Shown: in pieces, positions 18,220 to 27,646 of the stretch
Layout of the letters: each line of letters opens with the position of its first letter
Position numbering within the stretch: the stretch's first letter is position 1
Source: Plantactinospora endophytica
GTDB lineage: Bacteria > Actinomycetota > Actinomycetes > Mycobacteriales > Micromonosporaceae
DNA length: 64,000 bases
Reading direction: 5' to 3'
Assembly (NCBI RefSeq): GCF_016862915.1
Contig: NZ_BONW01000021.1
Span: forward strand, 434,001 to 498,000
Position numbers and translations under genes: made by a program
Notes under the pieces: generated by a model
Seen by the model: the letters and a program-made list of their open reading frames with translations, nothing else
Told to the model about the DNA's origin: nothing
Database searches by the model: none

Positions 18220-19821
18220 TCACAGTGCGGCGACGTCCAGGACCAGTTGCGGGGCGAAGCCGACGGCGATCGCGACCAGGGTGGCGACGGCCAGCGCGGC
18301 GACAACCGCCCAGGCCGGCCGGACCGGTCCGGTTCCCGGCACCGGGGCGCCGACGGGCGCGGCGGGGGCACCCGGATCGGCGGGGACGACCGGGGCCGCA
18401 GCCGCGTCGCCGGCCCGGTCGGCCGCCGGCTCCGGGGCGTAGAGGGTGGCGGCCACCCGTACGTAGTAGGCGAGCCCGATCACCGCGTTCAGCGCCACCA
18501 CGACGGCGAGCCAGCCGGCCTCGCCGGCCAGCAGTGACCGTACGACGGTGACCTTGGCGAACAGCCCGGCCAGCCCCGGCGGCAACCCGGCCAGCCCGAC
18601 CAGCGCGAGCACGAACGCCGCACCGACCCACGGTCGGCGCCGGGCCGCGCCCCGGTAGTCGGCGATCTCGCCACCGTCTACGGCGGCCGGCCGCAGCGCC
18701 ACCACCGCCCCGAACGCGGCCAACTCCAACACCACGAAGAAGACCGTGTACGCCACCGCCGCCGCGACCGCCGTGTCGAGCGCCTCGGCGGTCCGGCCGG
18801 CCGACAGCGCCAGCGCGCCGAGCGGGGCGACGATGTAGCCGGCCTGGGCCACCGACGACCAGGCCAACAGCCGGACCATCCGGCGCTGCCGCAACGCCAC
18901 CAGGTTGCCGACGGTCATCGTCAGCACCGCCACCGCCGCCAGCAGCGGGCCGGTCACCTCGGCCGGCAGCGCGGTCGCGACGACCGCGAGCAGCGCGACG
19001 ACGCCGCCGAGCTTGGAGGCGGTGGACAGGTACGCCGCCACCGGCACCGGTGCGCCGTCGTAGGTGGCCGGCGCCCAGGCGTGGAACGGCACCGCCGCCA
19101 CCTTGAAGGCCAGCCCGAGCACCACCAGCGCCACCCCGACCACGGTCAACGGCAGGTCCAGCAGCGGCGGGCCGGTCGAGAAGTCGCCGCCGACCGGCAC
19201 CGGTCGGTTCGCCTCCGCCTCGAAGACGGCGGCGAGCCGGCTCAGGTGCACCGCCCCGGTGGCCGCGTAGAGCAGCGCGGCGCCGAGCAGGGTGACGGCG
19301 GTGGCGACCACGCTGACCACGAAGAACGTCAGCGCCGCCTCGGCACCGGCGACACTGCGGTGCCGGAGCCCGACCAGCACGTACAGCGGCAGGGTCAGGG
19401 TTTCCAGGGCGACGACCAGGGTGATCAGGTCACCGGCCGCACCGAGTACGACGCCGCCGGTCATCGAGCAGGCGAGCAGGAAGCAGTACTCCCCCGGTGG
19501 CACCTGGCCGGAGCGGAGCAGCGGGGCGGAGAGCGCCAACACGCCGAGGGTGAGCAGCGCGAAGAGGCAGCCGACCAGCGCCGCCCGGCCGTTCGCCAGG
19601 TAGGAACAGTCGGGGCCGGCGCAGAACGTCCGCCGAGGGCCGGCCGCGCCGACCAGCGCCGCGCCGAGCGCGGTGGCGGCGGCCCCGGCCGCGAAGACGG
19701 CCACCGTCGCGCCGCGCCTGGCCACCAGCAGGTCGGCCAGCAACACGAGTACGGCGGTGCCGGCCGCCAGGTACGCCGGCAGCAGCGCCACGTTGTCCAC
19801 GCTCTGGATCACGGCATCCAC
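18220..19821 (-). CDS. nuoN: NADH-quinone oxidoreductase subunit N
   Basis: A 533-aa polytopic antiporter-like subunit of complex I with about 14 spans. The conserved core includes a Lys in a buried helix (FKVAAVPFHAWAPATYDGAP) and the LLAWSSVAQAGYIVAPLGAL motif. It belongs to the proton-pumping membrane arm. The last 60 residues before the final helix are Ala/Pro-rich (VVPADPGAPAAPVGAPVPG), longer than in standard NuoN. It is the last gene of the nuoI-J-K-L-M-N run, 16 bp after nuoM, and ends 130 bp before htpX. Confidence 0.93.
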   Translation of the reverse strand: MDAVIQSVDNVALLPAYLAAGTAVLVLLADLLVARRGATVAVFAAGAAATALGAALVGAAGPRRTFCAGPDCSYLANGRAALVGCLFALLTLGVLALSAPLLRSGQVPPGEYCFLLACSMTGGVVLGAAGDLITLVVALETLTLPLYVLVGLRHRSVAGAEAALTFFVVSVVATAVTLLGAALLYAATGAVHLSRLAAVFEAEANRPVPVGGDFSTGPPLLDLPLTVVGVALVVLGLAFKVAAVPFHAWAPATYDGAPVPVAAYLSTASKLGGVVALLAVVATALPAEVTGPLLAAVAVLTMTVGNLVALRQRRMVRLLAWSSVAQAGYIVAPLGALALSAGRTAEALDTAVAAAVAYTVFFVVLELAAFGAVVALRPAAVDGGEIADYRGAARRRPWVGAAFVLALVGLAGLPPGLAGLFAKVTVVRSLLAGEAGWLAVVVALNAVIGLAYYVRVAATLYAPEPAADRAGDAAAAPVVPADPGAPAAPVGAPVPGTGPVRPAWAVVAALAVATLVAIAVGFAPQLVLDVAAL

Positions 19822-19837
19822 CCGCCGGCTGAGGGTC

Positions 19838-21361
19838 TCATCGGATCGCCTCCAGCAGTGCCCCTACCGGCACCTCGGCGTAGCCGAGCACCAGGGTCGG
19901 GGCGAGCCCGATGGCGAGGGCGAGCAGCACCAGCGGCCCCCAGGCGAGTACCTCGGCCCCGGACAGTCCCGGCGTCAGGGTCAGCACCGCCGGGCTGGCC
20001 GGCCCGTGCGTGACCCGGCGCAGCAGCCGCAGCAGGTACGCCGCCGTCAACGCCCCGCCGAGCGCGGCGAGCACCGCCAGGGTGGTCCAGAGCGGACCGC
20101 CCACCCGCCAGGCGGCCACCACCGCGAAGGCTTCGCCCCAGAACCCGGCCAGACCGGGCAGCCCCAGCGAGGCGATGGCGGCGAAGCCGAGCAGCCCGGC
20201 GAGCCGGGGCGTACTCTCGCGCAGCCCGCCCAGCTCCGCCAGCGCTCCGGTGTGCGCCCGGTCCTTGACCGCACCGGCGAGGAAGAACAGCAGGCCGGTG
20301 ATGACGCCGTGTGCGATGTTGCCGATCAGCGCCGCCTGGATGCCGGTGGCGGAGAGCGTGGCGATGCCGAGCAGTACGAAACCCATGTGCCCGACGCTCG
20401 AATAGGCGATCAGCCGCTTCAGCTCGCTCTGCGCCAGGCAGACCAGCGAGCCGACGATGATCGCCGCCACCGCCAGCACCCCGAGCACTCCGGCGGCTGC
20501 CCTCGCCCCCTCCGGCGCCACCCCGACCGCCACCCGGATCAGCCCGTACGTGCCCATCTTCAGCAGTACGCCGGCCAGGATCACGCTGCCGACCGTCGGC
20601 GCCTGGGTGTGTGCGTCCGGCAGCCAGGAGTGCAGCGGCCACAGCGGGCTCTTCACCGCGAACGCGATCGCCAGCAGCACGAACGCGGCGATCTGGGTAC
20701 CCCGGGACAGGCCGGTGCCGCCGGTCAGCTCGGTCAGGTCGGCGGTGCCGGCGGCGGTGACCACGGTGAAGACGCCGACCAGCAACAACACCGAGCCGAA
20801 GAGGGTGTAGAGGGCGAACTTCCGGGCCGCGTGCTGCCGGTCCTCGCCGCCCCAGACCGCGATGATCGCGTACATCGGGAGGAGGACGACCTCGAAGAAG
20901 AGGAAGAAGAGCACCAGGTCGAGGGCGAGGAAGGTACCGAGGATGCCGACCTCGACCACCAGCAGCAGCGCGACGAGACTGCGACCCCGCCCGGGCGCCG
21001 GCACCCGCCACCAGGTGTACGCGCAGCAGAGCAGCGTCAGCAGCGCGGTCAGCACCACCAGCGGATAGGAGACCCCGTCCACGCCGAGCTGGAACCGCAG
21101 GTCGAGCCCGGGCGCCCAGCTCAGGTCCAGCTCGTGCCAGGGGTGGATGCCGGGTGCTCCGGCGGACTGCGGCTGGTAGGCGGTCCAGGTGTCGGTGGCG
21201 CCGATCGCCAGCAGCGCGGCCAGCACCAGAGTCACGGCGGCGAAGGCCGTACCGGTGATCCGGGCGGCCCGGTCGAACCGGCCCGGCAGTACCGCGAGCA
21301 CCGCCGCGCCGACCGCCGGCACCGCCAGCGTGGCGACCAGGCCGAGCCCGCCGAGGGTCAC
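19838..21361 (-). CDS. nuoM: NADH-quinone oxidoreductase subunit M
   Basis: A 507-aa membrane-arm subunit with about 14 spans. The start GTG at 21361 overlaps the nuoL stop (GTGA), which shows translational coupling and rules out the longer upstream frame. Conserved antiporter motifs are present: the Glu helix (ALDLVLFFLFFEVVLLPMYA), the Lys helix (VKSPLWPLHSWLPDAHTQAP) and LKRLIAYSSVGHMGFVLLG. It pumps protons together with NuoL and NuoN. Confidence 0.95.
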   Translation of the reverse strand: MTLGGLGLVATLAVPAVGAAVLAVLPGRFDRAARITGTAFAAVTLVLAALLAIGATDTWTAYQPQSAGAPGIHPWHELDLSWAPGLDLRFQLGVDGVSYPLVVLTALLTLLCCAYTWWRVPAPGRGRSLVALLLVVEVGILGTFLALDLVLFFLFFEVVLLPMYAIIAVWGGEDRQHAARKFALYTLFGSVLLLVGVFTVVTAAGTADLTELTGGTGLSRGTQIAAFVLLAIAFAVKSPLWPLHSWLPDAHTQAPTVGSVILAGVLLKMGTYGLIRVAVGVAPEGARAAAGVLGVLAVAAIIVGSLVCLAQSELKRLIAYSSVGHMGFVLLGIATLSATGIQAALIGNIAHGVITGLLFFLAGAVKDRAHTGALAELGGLRESTPRLAGLLGFAAIASLGLPGLAGFWGEAFAVVAAWRVGGPLWTTLAVLAALGGALTAAYLLRLLRRVTHGPASPAVLTLTPGLSGAEVLAWGPLVLLALAIGLAPTLVLGYAEVPVGALLEAIR

Positions 21362-23298
21362 ACCGCACCCCCGAGGGCCAGTGCGGCGGCGAGGCCGAGC
21401 AGCAGTGCGCCGCCGAGTACCGCCACCACCGCCCGGGGCACCCCGGCCCGGTGCAGCAGCTCCAGTCCGCCGCCGAGTCCGGCGGTCCCCCGGCCGGTCC
21501 CCTCGACCGCCCCGTCCACCAGCCCCTCGTCGGCCCGCCGGGCCAGCCGGCCGAGCGCCCGCACCGGCCGTACGACCAGGGCGTGCTGGACCTCGTCGAG
21601 CCAGAACGCCCGGGCGAAGGCCGGGCGCAGCGGCCCCAGTCCGGTCGCCGGATCGGCGGCCGGATCGGCCCGCCAGCGCCACCAGGCGAGCCCGGCACCG
21701 GCCGCCAGCAGCGCCACCGGGATGATCACGAAGCTGTCCAGGTGCGTCTCGTCCATCGCCAGCGCGTCCCGGAACGGGGTGACGAAGACGGCCAGCCCGA
21801 GTGCCACGCTCGGCACCGCGAGCAGCATCACCGGCCAGCGCAGCAGCCCCGGCGGATCGTGCGGCGCCCCGGCCGGGGTGTGCGCGGGCGACCCGGCCGG
21901 CGCGTCGATCGCGGACGCCGGACTCGCGTACGCGGCCGGGGTGTCGACCGGATGCGTCTGGGCCCGGGACTCGCCGAGGAAGGTACGCAGCAGCAGCCGG
22001 GTGGCGTACCAGGCGGTCAGCCCGACCCCGAGCAGCCCGGCGAGCCAGACCAGCCAGCCCACCCAGGCGGCGGTCGGCCCGGCGTGGTGCAGGGCCGCCT
22101 GTTCGGCGACGACCAGGATGCCGTCCTTGCTCCAGAACCCGGCCAGCGGCGGCACCCCGGCCAGCGCGGCGAGCCCGATCGCGGTACACCAGAAGGTGAC
22201 CGGCATCGGCCGGCGCAGCCCGCCCATCGCGGACATCAGGTTGCTGCCGACGGCGTGGATCACCGCACCGGCGGCCAGGAACAGCAGCGCCTTGAAGGCG
22301 GCGTGGCTGAGCAGGTGGAAGAGCGCGGCCGGCGGTGAGCCGACGGCGAGCGCCCCGGCCATGTAGCCGAGCTGAGAGACCGTCGACCAGGCCAGTACCC
22401 GCTTGATGTCGTCCTGGGCGGTCGCGGCCAGCGCGCCGAGCAGCAGGGTGACCGCGGCCATCACGCCGAGCACGGCGAGCGCCGCCGGAGCCCGCTCGAA
22501 GAGCGGGAAGAGCCGGGTCACCGCGTAGATCCCGGCCGCCACCATCGTCGCGGCGTGGATCAGCGCCGAGATCGGGGTCGGGCCGGCCATCGCGTCCGGC
22601 AGCCAGGTGTGCAGCGGGAACTGCGCGCTCTTGCCGGCCACCCCGGCGAGCAGCAGCAGGCAGGCGGCGGTCAGCGTGCCGGTGCCGAAGTCGTGGGCCA
22701 GCACGTCGGTGATCCGGAAACTGCCGGCCGCCACCCCGAGGATCACGATGCCGAGCAGGAACCCGACGTCGCCGACCCGGGTGACCAGAAACGCCTTCAC
22801 GGCGGCGGCCGGCGCCTCCGGCAGCCGGCGGTCGTGGCCGATGAGGAGATAGGAGCAGATGCCCATCACCTCCCAGCCGACCAGCAGCATGATCAGGTCA
22901 CCGGCCACCACCACCAGCAGCATCGCCGCGGTGAAGAGGCCGACCTGGGCGGCGTACGGGGCGTACCGGTCGTCGTCGTGCAGGTAGCCGACCGAGTAGA
23001 CCTGCACGGCCAGCGCGACCGTCGCCACCGCGACTGCGACCAGGGCGGCGGCCGGGTCGAGCCGCAGGGAGAGGTTGACCGACAGCCCGCCGAAGTCGAT
23101 CCACTCGGCGCTCGCCTCGGTGCCCCGGCCGTCGAGGGCGACGACCAGCGCGATCGCCGCCGCCAGCGCCACCGCCGCGCCGCCGATGCCGAGCGCCGCC
23201 GCGACGGCCCGGGACCGCTGCGGCAGCAGCAGCCCGACCAGGGCGAGTCCGAAGGGTACGGCCGGCAGCAGCGCGCCGGAGACCGTCGCCGCGCTCAT
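21358..23298 (-). CDS. nuoL: NADH-quinone oxidoreductase subunit L
   Basis: A 646-aa subunit, the distal antiporter of the complex I membrane arm, with the long lateral helix at its C-terminus. The start is [17 protein letters not shown] at 23298, overlapping the nuoK stop. Key motifs are intact: [37 protein letters not shown] and [20 protein letters not shown] linker between the last antiporter helices (about residues 445-480) is rich in Ala, Pro and Thr. In the run, L overlaps both K and M by 4 bases. Confidence 0.95.
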   Translation of the reverse strand: MSAATVSGALLPAVPFGLALVGLLLPQRSRAVAAALGIGGAAVALAAAIALVVALDGRGTEASAEWIDFGGLSVNLSLRLDPAAALVAVAVATVALAVQVYSVGYLHDDDRYAPYAAQVGLFTAAMLLVVVAGDLIMLLVGWEVMGICSYLLIGHDRRLPEAPAAAVKAFLVTRVGDVGFLLGIVILGVAAGSFRITDVLAHDFGTGTLTAACLLLLAGVAGKSAQFPLHTWLPDAMAGPTPISALIHAATMVAAGIYAVTRLFPLFERAPAALAVLGVMAAVTLLLGALAATAQDDIKRVLAWSTVSQLGYMAGALAVGSPPAALFHLLSHAAFKALLFLAAGAVIHAVGSNLMSAMGGLRRPMPVTFWCTAIGLAALAGVPPLAGFWSKDGILVVAEQAALHHAGPTAAWVGWLVWLAGLLGVGLTAWYATRLLLRTFLGESRAQTHPVDTPAAYASPASAIDAPAGSPAHTPAGAPHDPPGLLRWPVMLLAVPSVALGLAVFVTPFRDALAMDETHLDSFVIIPVALLAAGAGLAWWRWRADPAADPATGLGPLRPAFARAFWLDEVQHALVVRPVRALGRLARRADEGLVDGAVEGTGRGTAGLGGGLELLHRAGVPRAVVAVLGGALLLGLAAALALGGAV

Positions 23299-23762
23299 CG
23301 CCCCGGCCCTTCGGTCGCCGGTCCGGCCGTTCTGCCCGCTGCTCTTTCCGCTGCTGTTACCGCTGTTCCCGGTGCCGGGGCCTCCACGATCGCCCGTGGC
23401 CCGGTGTCCGGGGTGTGCGTGTCGAGGCGTACGTCGTCGACGGTCACCGTGCCGCGCAGCCGGTAGAGCTGGAGCACGATCGCCAGCCCCACCCCCACCT
23501 CGGCGGCGGCGATCACGATGACGAAGAGCGTGAACGCCTGCCCGGTCAGCGGCAGCGCGGCGGCACCGTCGACCGTCGGAGCAGGCCGGCCGGTTGCCGC
23601 GTGCAGCGGGGCGGCGTCGGCGGTGACCAGCAGCAGGTTCACCGCGTTCAGCATCAACTCGACGGACATCAGCACCAGTACGGCGTTGCGCCGACGCAGC
23701 ACGCCGTAGACGCCCAGGCCGAAGAGGAGGGCGGCGACGACGTACGGGATGGCGGGTCTCAC
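23295..23762 (-). CDS. nuoK: NADH-quinone oxidoreductase subunit K with C-terminal extension
   Basis: A 155-aa NuoK. The three membrane helices are clear: [19 protein letters not shown], the Glu-containing [19 protein letters not shown], and [20 protein letters not shown]. The two conserved membrane Glu residues are present. Standard NuoK is about 100 aa and ends after [10 protein letters not shown]. Here about 45 more residues follow, ending in an Ala/Thr/Pro-rich tail. The loop after helix 2 is also longer than usual. The GTG start overlaps the nuoJ stop. Confidence 0.93.
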   Translation of the reverse strand: MRPAIPYVVAALLFGLGVYGVLRRRNAVLVLMSVELMLNAVNLLLVTADAAPLHAATGRPAPTVDGAAALPLTGQAFTLFVIVIAAAEVGVGLAIVLQLYRLRGTVTVDDVRLDTHTPDTGPRAIVEAPAPGTAVTAAERAAGRTAGPATEGPGR

Positions 23763-24262
23763 CTGCGCCGCTCCGGAATCCGTACGCTGATCGCGATCGC
23801 CCCGACCAGGGCGGACAGGAGCAGCACGGAGAGCACCTCGAACGGCAGCACCCAGGCGCGGAAGAGTTCCGTGCCGAGGCGTTCGGCGGTGCCCGGCTCC
23901 GGCAGGTCCACGGTGGACCACCGGTACGCGTCGACAAGCAGGGCGGCCAGGCCCAGGCCGCTCCCGCCGCCGACCAGTGCGGCCGGCCAGCCGGGCCGGT
24001 CCAGGTCGTCGGCGGCGCCGATCGGTGCCCGGGTGAGCATCACCGCGAAGAGCAGCAGCACCACCACCGCGCCGACGTAGATCAGCAACTGCACCCAGGC
24101 CACCAGCTCGGCGGTGAGCACCAGGTAGAGCCCGGCCACCGCGCCGAGGCAGACCACCAGGTAGAGACCGGCCCGGACCAGGTGCCGGGTGGAGGCCACG
24201 AGTACGCCGGCCCCGACCGCCACCGCGCCGAGGGCCAGCATCAGCACGTCGGCGGCGGTCAC
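23759..24262 (-). CDS. nuoJ: NADH-quinone oxidoreductase subunit J
   Basis: A 167-aa membrane subunit with five helices. The family signature [22 protein letters not shown] is near residue 60. The GTG start ([17 protein letters not shown]) overlaps the nuoI stop. It forms part of the E-channel linking the quinone site to the antiporters. Length and motifs are normal. Confidence 0.94.
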   Translation of the reverse strand: MTAADVLMLALGAVAVGAGVLVASTRHLVRAGLYLVVCLGAVAGLYLVLTAELVAWVQLLIYVGAVVVLLLFAVMLTRAPIGAADDLDRPGWPAALVGGGSGLGLAALLVDAYRWSTVDLPEPGTAERLGTELFRAWVLPFEVLSVLLLSALVGAIAISVRIPERRR

Positions 24263-25101
24263 GGCGACTCCCCGTCGACCGGCGGCCCGGAACTGGACGG
24301 GGGCGTCGAGGCGGGCGGCCCGGAGCTGGGCCGGTCGGCGGCCGGTGGGGCGGAGGTCGGCCGCTCGGCGGAGGTCGGCCGCTCGGCGGAGGCGGGTCGG
24401 TCGGTCACCGGCGAGGCGGCCGGTGGGACAGAGGTGGGCTCGTCGGCAGCCGGCGGAGCGGAGGCCGGTGGGGCAGAGGTGGGCTCGTCGGCAGCCGGCG
24501 GAGCGGAGGCCGGGGTCGTCCCGGGGCGGGCGGTGGCGGGGCGGGCCGGGCGGCGGGTGCGTACCGCCGGACCGGCCGACCGGTCCCCGGCCGCGCCCGG
24601 TGCGGCGGCCTTGAGCGCGGCGGTCTCCTCTTTGGCCGGCTCGCCGTTCGGGTCGTGCGCGGGCGGCGGCGGCACGGTCGCCATCCACTCCCCGAGGTGC
24701 TCCTTGTCGTGCAGCAGGTCCCGGATGTCGTACTCGGCGTACTCGAACTCCGGGGACCAGTAGAGCGCGTCGAAGGGGCAGACCTCGATGCAGATGCCGC
24801 AGTACATGCAGAGCGAGAAGTCGATGTCGAACCTGTCCAGCACGTTGCGCTGACGCGGCCGGGCCGCGCCGGGCACCGCCACCTCCTCCTTGTGGGAGTC
24901 GATGTAGATGCACCAGTCCGGGCACTCCCGGGCGCAGAGCATGCAGACGGTGCAGTTCTCCTCCAGCAGCGCGATCACGCCCCGGGACCGTGGCGGCAGG
25001 TCGGGGGCGACGTCCGGGTACTGCTGGGTGTGCGAGCGGCGGGTCATCGTCTTGAGGGTGACGGCGAGCCCCTTCGCCAACCCCTCGCCCGGGACGCTCA
25101 T
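24259..25101 (-). CDS. nuoI: NADH-quinone oxidoreductase subunit I with long Pro/Ala tail
   Basis: A 280-aa subunit carrying the two 4Fe-4S clusters N6a and N6b. Both ligand sets are complete: [12 protein letters not shown] at about residue 50 and [12 protein letters not shown] at about residue 98. Standard NuoI ends near residue 170-180. Here a tail of about 110 residues follows, made of Pro, Ala, Ser, Thr, Asp and Glu with near-repeats such as [10 protein letters not shown]. At the DNA level the tail contains direct repeats around 24430-24510. Start [11 protein letters not shown] at 25101. The gene opens the nuoI-N run. Confidence 0.94.
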   Translation of the reverse strand: MSVPGEGLAKGLAVTLKTMTRRSHTQQYPDVAPDLPPRSRGVIALLEENCTVCMLCARECPDWCIYIDSHKEEVAVPGAARPRQRNVLDRFDIDFSLCMYCGICIEVCPFDALYWSPEFEYAEYDIRDLLHDKEHLGEWMATVPPPPAHDPNGEPAKEETAALKAAAPGAAGDRSAGPAVRTRRPARPATARPGTTPASAPPAADEPTSAPPASAPPAADEPTSVPPAASPVTDRPASAERPTSAERPTSAPPAADRPSSGPPASTPPSSSGPPVDGESP

Positions 25102-25158
25102 GCCGGCACTCCGCTCCGGACCCGGCCGTTCTGAGACTCGTCGGCGCTGAGCCCGCTG

Positions 25159-25181
25159 ATTCGCTCGCTGCGCTCGCTCAT
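25159..25181. repeat. GAGCGAGCGCAGCGAGCGAATC-type dispersed repeat
   Basis: A 23-bp element, GATTCGCTCGCTGCGCTCGCT on the plus strand, contains overlapping direct and inverted copies of GCGAGC. From memory this short element occurs many times in Micromonosporaceae genomes, usually between genes. It sits between nuoI and the Uma2 gene, near the boundary of the insert that splits the nuo genes. Its function is unknown. Confidence 0.5.
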
Positions 25182-25290
25182 GCGCCCATCCTGCCGTGTC
25201 AGCCGTTCCGGCGCGACCACCCCCGCCCAGTTGACGCGGTACGGTGGCTTCGGGTGATGTGAGCCAGCCCGGCACCGCGAGAGGGAAGTC

Positions 25291-25863
25291 GTGACCGCGG
25301 CCTTGAACGGTCCGTACCCGCCGGCGGGTGGGTGGACGACCGACGACCTCGACGCCATGCCCGACGACGGCCACCGCCGCGAACTTCTCGACGGACTCCT
25401 GATCATGCCGCCCTCCCCCACCGCGGCACACCAGACCATCGCCTGGCGGCTCGCCGCCGCTCTGGACGAGGACTGCCCCGACCAGTACGACGTCACCCAG
25501 GGCGTCGAGGTGCGGATCAGCCAGCGCCGCTCGTTCATCCCGGACGTGCTGGTCACCACCGCAGCCGCAGCCGCCCGCCGCACGGCGAGGTACGAGCCGC
25601 ACGAGGTGGTGCTCGCCGTCGAGATCGTCTCCGAGGGCTCGCAGTCGATGGACCGGATTCTCAAACCGGCCCTGTACGGCAAGGCCGGAATTCCCTACTA
25701 CTGGCGCATCGAGATCGATGACGGTCTGGTCGTACACACTCATCGGATCGACCCTGTCGAAGAGGTCTACGTCGAGACGGGCCGGTGGACGAAGTCCGTC
25801 GACGTCGGTGAACCCTGGCCGGTCAACCTGCCGATCAGCCGGCTGACCCCGCGCCACCTCTAG
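25291..25863 (+). CDS. Uma2-family (DUF820) PD-(D/E)XK nuclease-like protein
   Basis: A 190-aa protein of the Uma2/DUF820 family, a restriction-endonuclease-like fold of unclear role that is strongly expanded in actinomycetes and cyanobacteria. The predicted active site is intact: Asp in SFIPDVLVT, Glu in [11 protein letters not shown] and Lys in [14 protein letters not shown]. The N-terminal block [14 protein letters not shown] is typical. The GTG start is preceded by GAGGGAAG. It stands on the plus strand within the gap between nuoI and nuoH, opposite to the nuo genes. Confidence 0.85.
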   Translation: MTAALNGPYPPAGGWTTDDLDAMPDDGHRRELLDGLLIMPPSPTAAHQTIAWRLAAALDEDCPDQYDVTQGVEVRISQRRSFIPDVLVTTAAAAARRTARYEPHEVVLAVEIVSEGSQSMDRILKPALYGKAGIPYYWRIEIDDGLVVHTHRIDPVEEVYVETGRWTKSVDVGEPWPVNLPISRLTPRHL

Positions 25864-26091
25864 CTACCCCCGGCGCACCCGACGCCCGTCGCTACCTTCC
25901 AGGCGGGCTGCTCCCGGCTGGGCCGGTGTCCGTCCATCCCGGCTCGGATTGTCTCGTGCACCCCCGGTCCGATCCCTGCCACTGACCGGACAATGCCGGA
26001 CCCGGACCGTCGACGACGGACACCGAGGGTGGGGTGGGGGCGGCGAAGGCTCGCACACTGCTCCCTGGAACGCCCTGCGGAAGGAATCCGG

Positions 26092-26268
26092 GTGACCTCT
26101 GGCGACATGGTCGAGGGTGCCGACCGCCCTATCGCACCCGATCCGGAGTGCGGGGCGGTCCACCCGGCCGACGGGCGCACCTGCGTACTGCCGCCCGGTC
26201 ACCGCTGGGCGCACCGCGACGAGCAGATGAGGGGTTGGCGGTGGAACTCGACGCACGCGAGGCACTGA
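26092..26268 (+). CDS. Small Cys/His protein, possible zinc-binding
   Basis: A 58-aa protein with a GTG start preceded by GGAAGGAA. Its centre reads CGAVHPADGRTCVLPPGHRW and is followed by HRDE, a Cys-x9-Cys-then-His arrangement that could bind zinc. The end is Trp/Arg-rich. The last 28 bases overlap the start of the next gene, so the two are likely cotranslated. No family is named with confidence. It lies 229 bp after the Uma2 gene on the same strand. Confidence 0.55.
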   Translation: MTSGDMVEGADRPIAPDPECGAVHPADGRTCVLPPGHRWAHRDEQMRGWRWNSTHARH

Positions 26269-26528
26269 TCCTCAGCGGTCATCTGGACGTCGCCGCGAGC
26301 GGCCAGCCGCTACCGCCCGAGGTTGTCTGGACACGCCTTGTCGAAACAATCCGGCTGCATCGGATGATCGGCGGATTGTGCCAGGCATGTGGCGAGCGGG
26401 CCGGTCCGGAGGGCCGGTGCTTCCGGAGCGCGGTGGCGGTGGAATGGTGCCGGCAAAACCCGCTGCCATTCACGGCGGTCTTACCCGACGACCGCCCGGC
26501 GGCGCACGGGTACCCGCCGGAGCAGTGA
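26241..26528 (+). CDS. Small Cys-containing protein of unknown function
   Basis: A 95-aa protein starting at GTG (MELDAREALILSGHLDVAAS) with GAGGGG upstream. A helical N-terminal half (residues 1-48) is followed by a possible metal site, CQACGERAGPEGRC, with a further Cys in VEWCRQNPLPF. It overlaps the preceding small gene. The pair looks like a small operon ending at the hairpin at 26534. The function is not recognised. Confidence 0.55.
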   Translation: MELDAREALILSGHLDVAASGQPLPPEVVWTRLVETIRLHRMIGGLCQACGERAGPEGRCFRSAVAVEWCRQNPLPFTAVLPDDRPAAHGYPPEQ

Positions 26529-26533
26529 GGATC

Positions 26534-26587
26534 CGGGGTCTCGGAAGGGGATCGTCGCGGCAACGACGATTCCCTTCCCGGACCCCG
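26534..26587. terminator. Long hairpin between convergent genes
   Basis: A 24-bp stem with three mismatches (arms 26534-26557 and 26564-26587, outer arm CGGGGTC/GACCCCG, inner arm ATCGTCG/CGACGAT) and a 6-nt loop lies 6 bp past the small-gene pair. It probably terminates that transcript and, from the other side, nuoH. Confidence 0.75.
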
Positions 26588-26680
26588 CGAGCCTGTTGCC
26601 GAACCCGAAGTCCCGCCGCGATCCCGCCGCCCGGGCAGGGACGGCGCCCCGGGGCGGCGACGCGACGGTGGACGGCCGGG

Positions 26681-27646
26681 TCAGGCGATCGCGAGCTTGA
26701 CCCCGGCGGTCAGCACGAGCTGGCCGAGCGCCACCGGTACCAGCACCAGCCAGCAGAGCCGCTGCAACTGGTCCTCACGCAGCCGGGGGTACGTCACCCG
26801 GAACCAGATGATCACGAACGAGACGGCGAACACCTTGATCAGCGTCCAGAGCCAGCCGAGGTAGTCGTCGCCGAACGGCCCCTGCCAGCCACCCAGGAAG
26901 AGCACCGTGGTCAGCGCGGCGATCACCACGATGCCGACGTACTCGGCCAGCAGGAAGAAGGCGAACCGGAGGCCGGTGTACTCGGTCATGTACCCGAAGA
27001 CCAGCTCCGAGTCGGCGATCGGCATGTCGAACGGCGGGCGGCGGATCTCGGCGAGCCCGGCGACGAAGAAGACCACCATCGCCGGGGCCTGCCAGAGCAG
27101 CCACCACGGCTGCCACGCCTCGACGATGCCGGGCAGGCTCAACGTGCCGGCCGCCATCGCCACGCTCGCCGCCGCCAGCACCAGCGGCAGCTCGTAGCCG
27201 AGCAACTGGGCCGCGCCCCGGATCCCGCCGAGCAGGCTGTACTTGTTGGCCGACGCCCAGGCCGACATCAGTACCGCGACCACCCCGACGCCGACCACCG
27301 CCAGCACGAAGAAGAGCCCGATGTCCAGCGGCTGCCCGACCAGGTCGTTCGGCCCGAGCGGGATGACCAGCAGGGCCAGCAGGTACGGCACCAGCGCCAC
27401 CACCGGGGCGAGCCGGAACACCGCCCGGTCCGCCTCGCGCGGCGTGACGTCCTCCTTCTGCACGAACTTGACGCCGTCGGCGATGAGTTGCGCCCAGCCG
27501 TGGAACCCGCCCGCGTACATCGGGCCGAGCCGGCCCTGCATGTGTGCCATCACCTTGTGCTCGGCCTGCCCGACGACCAGCGGCAGCACCAGGAACGCCG
27601 CGACCACCCCGACGACCCGGACCAGCAGCTCCAGCCAGAGCGGCAT
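26681..27646 (-). CDS. nuoH: NADH-quinone oxidoreductase subunit H
   Basis: A 321-aa membrane subunit with eight helices that forms the quinone chamber. Conserved sequences include MQGRLGPMYAGGFHGWAQLI with KFVQKED following, AELAEIRRPPFDMPIADSEL-like residues near 205-225 (seen as GLAEIRRPPFDMP) and EYTGLRFAFFLLAEY. The ATG overlaps the nuoC stop (ATGA). It ends the nuoC-nuoH unit. The next nuo gene on this strand, nuoI, lies beyond a 1.6-kb insert, whereas these genes are usually adjacent. Confidence 0.95.
   Translation of the reverse strand: MPLWLELLVRVVGVVAAFLVLPLVVGQAEHKVMAHMQGRLGPMYAGGFHGWAQLIADGVKFVQKEDVTPREADRAVFRLAPVVALVPYLLALLVIPLGPNDLVGQPLDIGLFFVLAVVGVGVVAVLMSAWASANKYSLLGGIRGAAQLLGYELPLVLAAASVAMAAGTLSLPGIVEAWQPWWLLWQAPAMVVFFVAGLAEIRRPPFDMPIADSELVFGYMTEYTGLRFAFFLLAEYVGIVVIAALTTVLFLGGWQGPFGDDYLGWLWTLIKVFAVSFVIIWFRVTYPRLREDQLQRLCWLVLVPVALGQLVLTAGVKLAIA

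Noticed and set aside
19673-22366. Plus-strand open frame opposite nuoM and nuoL
   Set aside because: The nuo genes are certain, and the frame is Gln/Arg/Gly-rich without similarity to any family.
25102-26680. Insertion sequence or transposon between nuoI and nuoH
   Set aside because: No transposase, terminal inverted repeat pair or target duplication could be seen.
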